NCBI GenBank assembly: GCA_039714435.1
Contig: JBDLJJ010000014.1
Span: 1-35,218 of the forward strand
Direction: 5' to 3'
Length of the DNA: 35,218 nucleotides
From: JAZDDE01 sp039714435
GTDB lineage: Bacteria > Gemmatimonadota > Gemmatimonadetes > Palauibacterales > Palauibacteraceae
Shown here: positions 30,537-35,218 of the stretch, one piece after another
Position numbering within the stretch: position 1 is the stretch's first letter
Layout: each line of letters begins with the position of its first letter
Made by a program: the position numbers and the translations under genes
Notes under the pieces: model-generated
What the model was told of the DNA's origin: nothing
Database searches by the model: none
The model's input: the letters and a program-made list of their open reading frames with translations, nothing else

Positions 30537-33227
30537 ATGACTGGTCCAGTCGAATATATGTCTAAGTGGGGCCGACGCCTTCTGCGCCTGGCTGGCCGAG
30601 GCGATGTTGAGCGGCAGATGACTGAGGAAGTCCGCCTTCATCTCGAGATGGAAGAGAAGGAGTTGATCGCGCGCGGACTGTCGCCGGAGGAAGCGCGCCG
30701 GCAGGCCTACCTGACCTTCGGCGGAGTGGAGCGCTACAAGGAACAGAGCCGCGAGGCGTTCGGAACGCGGGCGCTGGAGGACTTCGGAAAGGATCTTCGA
30801 TTCGCCGTTCGCACTCTGTGGCGGCGGCGCCTCTCGTCATCGCTGCTAGTCGCCACGCTCGGGCTCGGGCTGGGCGCCACGGTCGGCATCTACGGCTTTG
30901 TCCATGCGGTCCTGCTTCGTCCCCTACCCTACGCGGACGCGGAGGGAATCGTCCGTATCGTGCAGAGATACGGAGACAACGAGGACGGCCACATCTCGCC
31001 CTCCGAGCACTTCGACTACGAAAGGCAGCTGGAAGACTTCTCCGCGTACGGCAGCTACACATTCGGCACCGTCACCCTGGCCGGCGACGGAGACCCGCTG
31101 CGACTTCAGGCCGCCTGGCTCTCGCACGGCGCGATTCCAGCCTTCGGCGTCTCCCCAGTACTGGGACGCACGTTCTCGCAGGAGGAGGACCTGGGCGACG
31201 CACATGTCGCCATCCTGGGGAACGCTCTGTGGCGGGACCGATACGGCGAGCGAGCGGACATCGTGGGACAGACAGTCCGCATCGCGGACACGACGTTCAC
31301 TGTAATCGGAGTGATGCCTGCCAGCTTCGTACTTCCTGAGGATCTCGTCTCCGGGTCTCGGTCTGATGTACTCCTTCCCCTGGGGCTCAGGCCCGAGGAC
31401 TGGACGGGTAACCGTGGCTCTCATTTCCTGGAAGGCGTGGCCCGGCTTGGCGCTGCCATGTCGCAGGATCAGGCCCGGCATACAGTCGCGACGGTGAGCG
31501 CGGGCTGGACAGAGACCTTCCCCGATGACTACAGCGCCAGCATGGGATTCGCTGCCACAACAAGGCCTATTGCGCAGGTCGTGCTGGGTGACGTGAGGCA
31601 GCCGCTGTGGACGATGCTCGGAGCAGCGTTGCTCGTGCTTCTACTGGCCGGGGCCAATGTGGCCAATCTCCTGCTCGGCACGGCGGAGAGCCGGCGGCAG
31701 GAGTTCGCCGTCCGCCTGTCTCTTGGAGCGCGGCGAGGCCGGATCATCAGGCAGATTCTGGCCGAGACGCTTGTGCTGGCACTTCTGGCCGGCATCCTCG
31801 GAATGGTCGTGGCGGCGGGCGGCACCCGGCTCTTGCTGGCACTCGATCCGCCAAACATCCCGCGGCTGGATTCAGCCGGCCTCAACTTCTCCGTCGTGTG
31901 GTTCGGGTTCGGGCTTTCGTTCGTGGCCGGCATTCTGTTCGGGCTCGTCCCGGCGCTGTCGATCTCCGCCCGTAACCTGTCGCGGGACCTCAAGAACGCT
32001 GGCCGGGCTGTCTCGGGTGGCGGCCGGCACCGCGTGCGCAGACTCCTTGTCGCCGCAGAGCTGGCGATCGGTGTCCTGGTTCTGGTCGGAGCGGGACTGT
32101 TCACGCGGAGCTTCCAGCGGCTCATGGACACCGACACCGGCCTAGATGCCGATCAGGTCCTGACGGCGCGGATTTCGACCCCAGACAGCCGCTACCTCGA
32201 GGATGACGAAATCACAGGCTTCTACCGCGAACTGACGGAGCGCCTGGCGGGCCTGCCCGGAGTGGTAGCCGCGGGCGCGATCAAGAATCTTCCGCTGGCC
32301 ACCGGCCTCGGAGATCTGAACTTCCGCATCGAAGGCCATGTTGTTCCGGAAGGACAGCCGTCGCCGAGGGCGGATTGGCAGACGGTGACTCCGGGTTACA
32401 AGGAGGCGATGGGCCTGACGCTGGTTCGTGGCCGCTGGATCGGAGCGGAAGACGTAGCGGGCGCTTCGGGAGCGGTCGTCATCGGAGAGACGACGGCCGC
32501 CACCTACTGGCCCGGTGGGGATCCGATCGGTGCCCGATTCGTTCTGGGGGGGGGCGCGGGACCTGGCACCGTGACGGTGGTCGGCATCGTCCGTGACGTG
32601 ACGCATGAGGGCCTCGATATACAGGCCAAAACGCAGATGTATCTGCCGCACGAACAATTCCGGGGCTGGAACGACGGTGAGGCGGTCCGTGGTATGAACC
32701 TGGTGCTCAGGACCGAGTCTGACCCACTGGCTCTCGTGGGGCAGCTCCGGAATACCATCCGGGAGATGGACTCTCAGCTTCCGATCTCTGACATCGAGAG
32801 CATGGAGGAGGTGCTTTCCAGGTCAGTGTCGCAGCCGCGCACTCTGATGACGCTTCTCGTCCTGTTCTCGCTTCTGTCCGCCACGCTGGCCGCGATCGGT
32901 GTGTACGGGGTCGTGGCAAACGTCGTGAGCAGCCGGACGCGGGAGTTCGCTATCCGAAAGGCGCTCGGTGCTCAGGCCCGGCAGGTGATCGCCCCGGTGC
33001 TGCAAAGGGAGCTGAAAACTGTGGCCCTGGGAATAGCGGTGGGCCTGCTCGGCGCGCTGGTGGTGGCCCGTACGGTGGCCAGTCTGCTGCACGGCGTACC
33101 AGCCAACGACCTACTGACTCTGGTGTCGGTGCCGCTCGGTCTGGCGGCGGTGGCGCTGCTCGCCGCCTTCGTCGCGGCGCAGCGCGCGGTGCGGATTGAT
33201 CCTAACATCGCGCTGCGGTCGGAGTAG
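30537..33227 (+). CDS. ADOP-type duplicated ABC permease (MacB/FtsX-like)
   Basis: 896 residues. The N-terminal 75 residues are the permease prefix domain (VERQMTEEVRLHLEMEEKEL, then ARGLSPEEARRQAYLTFGGV). TM1 at about 101-124 is followed by a MacB periplasmic core domain, an FtsX unit (TMLGAALLVLLLAGANVANL, then ESRRQEFAVRLSLGARRGRI), a second periplasmic core and a final FtsX unit (SRTREFAIRKALGAQARQVI). The two FtsX units in one chain are the mark of 'acidobacterial duplicated orphan permeases'. No ATPase gene is adjacent, so it is an orphan permease, and its substrate is unknown (drug or lipoprotein export in MacB relatives). The start ATG at 30537 follows GGGGAC. The next gene starts 297 bp downstream. 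Confidence 0.94.
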   Translation: MTGPVEYMSKWGRRLLRLAGRGDVERQMTEEVRLHLEMEEKELIARGLSPEEARRQAYLTFGGVERYKEQSREAFGTRALEDFGKDLRFAVRTLWRRRLSSSLLVATLGLGLGATVGIYGFVHAVLLRPLPYADAEGIVRIVQRYGDNEDGHISPSEHFDYERQLEDFSAYGSYTFGTVTLAGDGDPLRLQAAWLSHGAIPAFGVSPVLGRTFSQEEDLGDAHVAILGNALWRDRYGERADIVGQTVRIADTTFTVIGVMPASFVLPEDLVSGSRSDVLLPLGLRPEDWTGNRGSHFLEGVARLGAAMSQDQARHTVATVSAGWTETFPDDYSASMGFAATTRPIAQVVLGDVRQPLWTMLGAALLVLLLAGANVANLLLGTAESRRQEFAVRLSLGARRGRIIRQILAETLVLALLAGILGMVVAAGGTRLLLALDPPNIPRLDSAGLNFSVVWFGFGLSFVAGILFGLVPALSISARNLSRDLKNAGRAVSGGGRHRVRRLLVAAELAIGVLVLVGAGLFTRSFQRLMDTDTGLDADQVLTARISTPDSRYLEDDEITGFYRELTERLAGLPGVVAAGAIKNLPLATGLGDLNFRIEGHVVPEGQPSPRADWQTVTPGYKEAMGLTLVRGRWIGAEDVAGASGAVVIGETTAATYWPGGDPIGARFVLGGGAGPGTVTVVGIVRDVTHEGLDIQAKTQMYLPHEQFRGWNDGEAVRGMNLVLRTESDPLALVGQLRNTIREMDSQLPISDIESMEEVLSRSVSQPRTLMTLLVLFSLLSATLAAIGVYGVVANVVSSRTREFAIRKALGAQARQVIAPVLQRELKTVALGIAVGLLGALVVARTVASLLHGVPANDLLTLVSVPLGLAAVALLAAFVAAQRAVRIDPNIALRSE

Positions 33228-33238
33228 GGCTCGGCGCG

Positions 33239-33309
33239 GCGGCGGGTCACTCTTCGCGAACTGCCAGCAACACACCGCTGAACGTTCGCTCCCGAGTGCC
33301 CCTCGCCGC
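33239..33309 (+). ncRNA. candidate structured RNA / hairpin element, copy 2
   Basis: Nested stems are CACTC 33248-33252 with GAGTG 33294-33298, GCGAAC 33256-33261 with GTTCGC 33284-33289, and CAGC 33265-33268 with GCTG 33277-33280, around the loop AACACACC. An outer stem pairs GCGGCG 33239-33244 with CGCCGC 33304-33309. It matches copy 1 at 32 of 37 core bases. The pair A33260-T33285 corresponds to G12259-C12284 of copy 1, a compensatory change. It starts 12 bp past the ADOP permease stop and lies about 215 bp upstream of the next propeller gene. GGCGCCT follows at 33329-33335, as after copy 1. No T tract is present, so it is not a standard terminator. Confidence 0.5.
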
Positions 33310-33413
33310 TTCCGAGCTACTCACGGTAGGCGCCTGGGAGGGAGATTCCGGTAATTCGCGGATATCGACCCATGAAGTGCGAGGGTTAGGCCGAAAGATC
33401 CGGGCGCCGTATC

Positions 33414-33524
33414 TTGCTGTCCCCCGCCCCCGTTGTTGATCCGCGACGAGAACCGTTGTACGACGGAATCCGTTCTATAGAACGGGCCGCGCACGGCGGC
33501 CGCGCATGCTACAGGGGACAGCAA
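33414..33524 (+). promoter_or_regulatory. leader with palindromes and a start-site inverted repeat
   Basis: TTGCTGTCCCC (33414-33424) is the perfect reverse complement of GGGGACAGCAA (33514-33524), which contains the ribosome site and touches the ATG at 33524. If paired in the mRNA it would hide the start of the propeller gene. Between the arms are two adjacent palindromes: 33453-33466 (14 bp, one wobble pair) and 33470-33485 (16 bp, perfect, CCGTTCTATAGAACGG). Both begin CCGTT. They could be tandem operators or part of a leader fold. Confidence 0.5.
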
Positions 33525-34837
33525 TGGTCACACCTGTTGGAGTCCAGCGGGCGAAGACGGCGTTCATGGTCGCCGTGCTCCTGCTATGGACCACTGCCGC
33601 GTGCACTGAGTCCGGGCGGCCAAGCGGCCAACTCAGCCTCGCGGCGGACTCCGCGGTCGTCCGGACAGACTCGGCTGGCATCTGGATCGTCACCAGCTCA
33701 ACCCCAGTATGGACAGAGGGTACCGCTTGGCGCCTCGGCCCCGAGCCGACGCTCACCCTCCCCTCCGTCGATAGCCGCGGGAACCGACACTTCTTCAATG
33801 TGTCCGCGGCGCACCGGTATCCGGATGGACGTCTGATGGTATCGGACATACGGGCGAAGCAGCTTCGCTTCTACTCGCCGAAGGGCAAGTTCCTCGGCGC
33901 TGGTGACCGGCCGGCCGGACGGGGCCGCTTCGCCACCATAGCGGGTTTCGTACTTGGCCCGGCGGACAGTCTCGCCGTGTTCGACATACACAGCAACGCC
34001 AGCATCCTGTCACCGAAGGGTCAGTTCGTGAGGCGCCTAACGCTTCCGGACGAGAGACGATCCAGGGTTAGACTTCTGAGCTGGCAGCCAGACGGCAGTT
34101 TCGTAGCGTTCGAGAGCCGTAGAGAGCAGACGCTGAGGAGCGAGGGCTGGCCTAGGGAGAAAGTGTTTGTCACAGTGCGACCCGGTACCGACTTGAATCC
34201 TGGCGCAACAGAGGATGACGATCGCGTGACCACGATCGCTACCTGGGCTGTCCCAGATCTTCAGTACTTCCACTACAGGGGAATATCATCCGACAGCATG
34301 ATCGGCGGATACGTTACCCCCTTCACCACTCGTCCCTCGTCTACGGTGCAAGCGGGGAGACTGTTTGCCGCGCAGGGACCCGACGCCGAAGTGCACATCT
34401 GGAATCTCGGAGCGGAGCTCGCACATGTTAATCGGATCTTTCGGTTCAGCAGGCCGCGAGTAGCGACTGCCGGGTTGCAGGAACGCAATATGGAGAGGTA
34501 CAGGCGGTGGCGGGAAAGGAGGGATAGGGCGTGGAGCCACGCCTTCTTCCGCGCTATGGAGCAGGCCACGGTACCCGATTCCGTCTACTCGATCAGAAAG
34601 ATCATGATCGACGGGCCAGGCAACATCTGGCTCGGGCATCGCTGGCCGGATGACGGAGAATGGACGGTTCTCACATCGGATGGTGTCTGGCTCGGGAGCG
34701 TGAAAGTCGAGGACGGAATGACTCCGCTCGACGTCGGCGACGACTGGATCCTCGTCCGAACCGAAGCCGAGGGCGACGAGAACGACTTGTTCAGCGTCCG
34801 GCTGTACGACCTCCAGAAACCGGAGCGACAAAAATGA
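33524..34837 (+). CDS. six-bladed beta-propeller lipoprotein
   Basis: 437 residues from the ATG at 33524, chosen over one at 33506 because AGGGGA lies six bases upstream of it. The signal sequence ends in the lipobox TAAC with Cys27. The mature protein opens with RTDSAGIWIVTSSTPVW and TAWRLGPEPTLTLP and continues with blade-like repeats (RYPDGRLMVSDIRAKQLRFY). The N-terminal segment closely parallels that of the next gene (RSDSAGIEIVTSTVPAW, TAWRLSAAPVLDI), so the two are tandem duplicates. Its TGA overlaps the ATG of that gene. It is likely periplasm-facing; the ligand is unknown. Confidence 0.84.
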   Translation: MVTPVGVQRAKTAFMVAVLLLWTTAACTESGRPSGQLSLAADSAVVRTDSAGIWIVTSSTPVWTEGTAWRLGPEPTLTLPSVDSRGNRHFFNVSAAHRYPDGRLMVSDIRAKQLRFYSPKGKFLGAGDRPAGRGRFATIAGFVLGPADSLAVFDIHSNASILSPKGQFVRRLTLPDERRSRVRLLSWQPDGSFVAFESRREQTLRSEGWPREKVFVTVRPGTDLNPGATEDDDRVTTIATWAVPDLQYFHYRGISSDSMIGGYVTPFTTRPSSTVQAGRLFAAQGPDAEVHIWNLGAELAHVNRIFRFSRPRVATAGLQERNMERYRRWRERRDRAWSHAFFRAMEQATVPDSVYSIRKIMIDGPGNIWLGHRWPDDGEWTVLTSDGVWLGSVKVEDGMTPLDVGDDWILVRTEAEGDENDLFSVRLYDLQKPERQK

Positions 34838-35218
34838 AGCGACTTCTCTCGCTCCTTGCAGTGACCTTCGCGACCACGCTGTCTCTCGGCTGCACCGGTG
34901 AATCAGCCACGCACGCACAAACCGCGACCCGCAGCGACTCGGCGGGGATCGAAATCGTGACCAGCACCGTGCCGGCGTGGACCACAGAAACCGCCTGGAG
35001 ACTCTCCGCAGCACCTGTCCTCGACATCGGCACACTGGACGGCCCCGACGAGAACCAGCTGTTTCGTGTTCTGATGGCCCGCAGAAGCACCGACGGGCGC
35101 ATCTACGTCGCCAATACCGGGACCCACGAGATTCGGGTATTCGATTCGGGCGGCGAGCATCTGCGTTCGTTTGGTCGTGAGGGAGACGGCCCCGGAGAAT
35201 TCCGGCATCCGGTCAGGT
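34834..35218 (+). CDS. six-bladed beta-propeller lipoprotein, N-terminal part
   Basis: The reading is open from the ATG at 34834 to the window edge (128 codons). The signal sequence MKRLLSLLAVTFATTLSLGC ends in the lipobox SLGC with Cys20. The start of the propeller follows: DSAGIEIVTSTVPAW, DGRIYVANTGTHEIRVFDSG, then the family motif SFGREGDGPGEFRHP. The last is shared with the lipoprotein at 12948-14282. The ATG overlaps the previous gene's TGA (ATGA), so translation is coupled. The C-terminus is missing. Confidence 0.88.
   Translation, partial: MKRLLSLLAVTFATTLSLGCTGESATHAQTATRSDSAGIEIVTSTVPAWTTETAWRLSAAPVLDIGTLDGPDENQLFRVLMARRSTDGRIYVANTGTHEIRVFDSGGEHLRSFGREGDGPGEFRHPVR

Noticed and set aside
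33248..33298. Rho-independent terminator of the ADOP permease
   Set aside because: The hairpin is correctly placed, but no T tract follows on the plus strand, and it is conserved in sequence with a copy that precedes rather than follows a plus-strand gene.
1..35218. CRISPR arrays, tRNA/rRNA genes, prophage or insertion sequences
   Set aside because: No regular spaced repeats, tRNA cloverleaf, transposase or phage protein was seen on either strand.

Overview
The window is GC-rich bacterial chromosome, coded almost end to end. The best guess is Gemmatimonadota, with Acidobacteriota as the alternative. The grounds are a PadR regulator next to an ADOP-type duplicated permease, a kinase-linked ECF sigma factor followed by a TPR-tailed Ser/Thr kinase, several lipoprotein-type beta-propellers, an LVIVD 'choice-of-anchor B' protein, and a reaction-centre-like c-type cytochrome. 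This is inferred from gene content; there is no rRNA to confirm it. I see no tRNA, CRISPR array, phage, plasmid or transposase.

Layout. Positions 1-899 (minus) hold a cut-off NmrA-like reductase and a DUF4287/DUF5655 protein. A radical SAM protein (1113-2681, plus) converges with a methyltransferase (2678-3772, minus). Positions 3905-12159 (minus) form a tightly packed cluster. In transcription order it holds a membrane protein, a Dph6-like ATP pyrophosphatase, a Rid protein, a four-TM protein, an exported FG-GAP/LVIVD double propeller, an ECF sigma factor and a membrane Ser/Thr kinase. The last five genes abut or overlap by ATGA, so the sigma factor and kinase are probably translationally coupled to a cell-surface protein. 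DoxX and a beta-propeller lipoprotein follow on the plus strand (12465-14282).

Positions 14356-24838 (minus) hold two kinase-less TPR membrane proteins that resemble the kinase outside its catalytic domain, an unknown lipoprotein, a DUF2461 protein, a short-chain dehydrogenase, a YVTN propeller lipoprotein, an SRPBCC protein and an M19 dipeptidase. Positions 25073-30020 (minus) hold an NTF2-like exported protein, a di-haem cytochrome c, an M16 protease lipoprotein and an outer-membrane barrel. Positions 30171-35218 (plus) hold padR, the ADOP permease and two tandem beta-propeller lipoproteins, the last cut by the window edge.

The least expected signals are between genes. (1) A 37-nt hairpin core occurs twice (12255-12291 and 33256-33292, 32/37 identical). 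It has compensatory changes in its stems and lies in the leader of a plus-strand gene both times, so it may be an undescribed structured RNA. (2) A 21-bp palindrome inside a roughly 125-bp diverged repeat occurs twice (21918-21938 and 29439-29459), each time between two minus-strand genes. (3) Several strong palindromes or hairpins lie at gene starts (12966-12993, 21733-21758, 33414-33524). All of these were found by eye; none has been folded or searched computationally.
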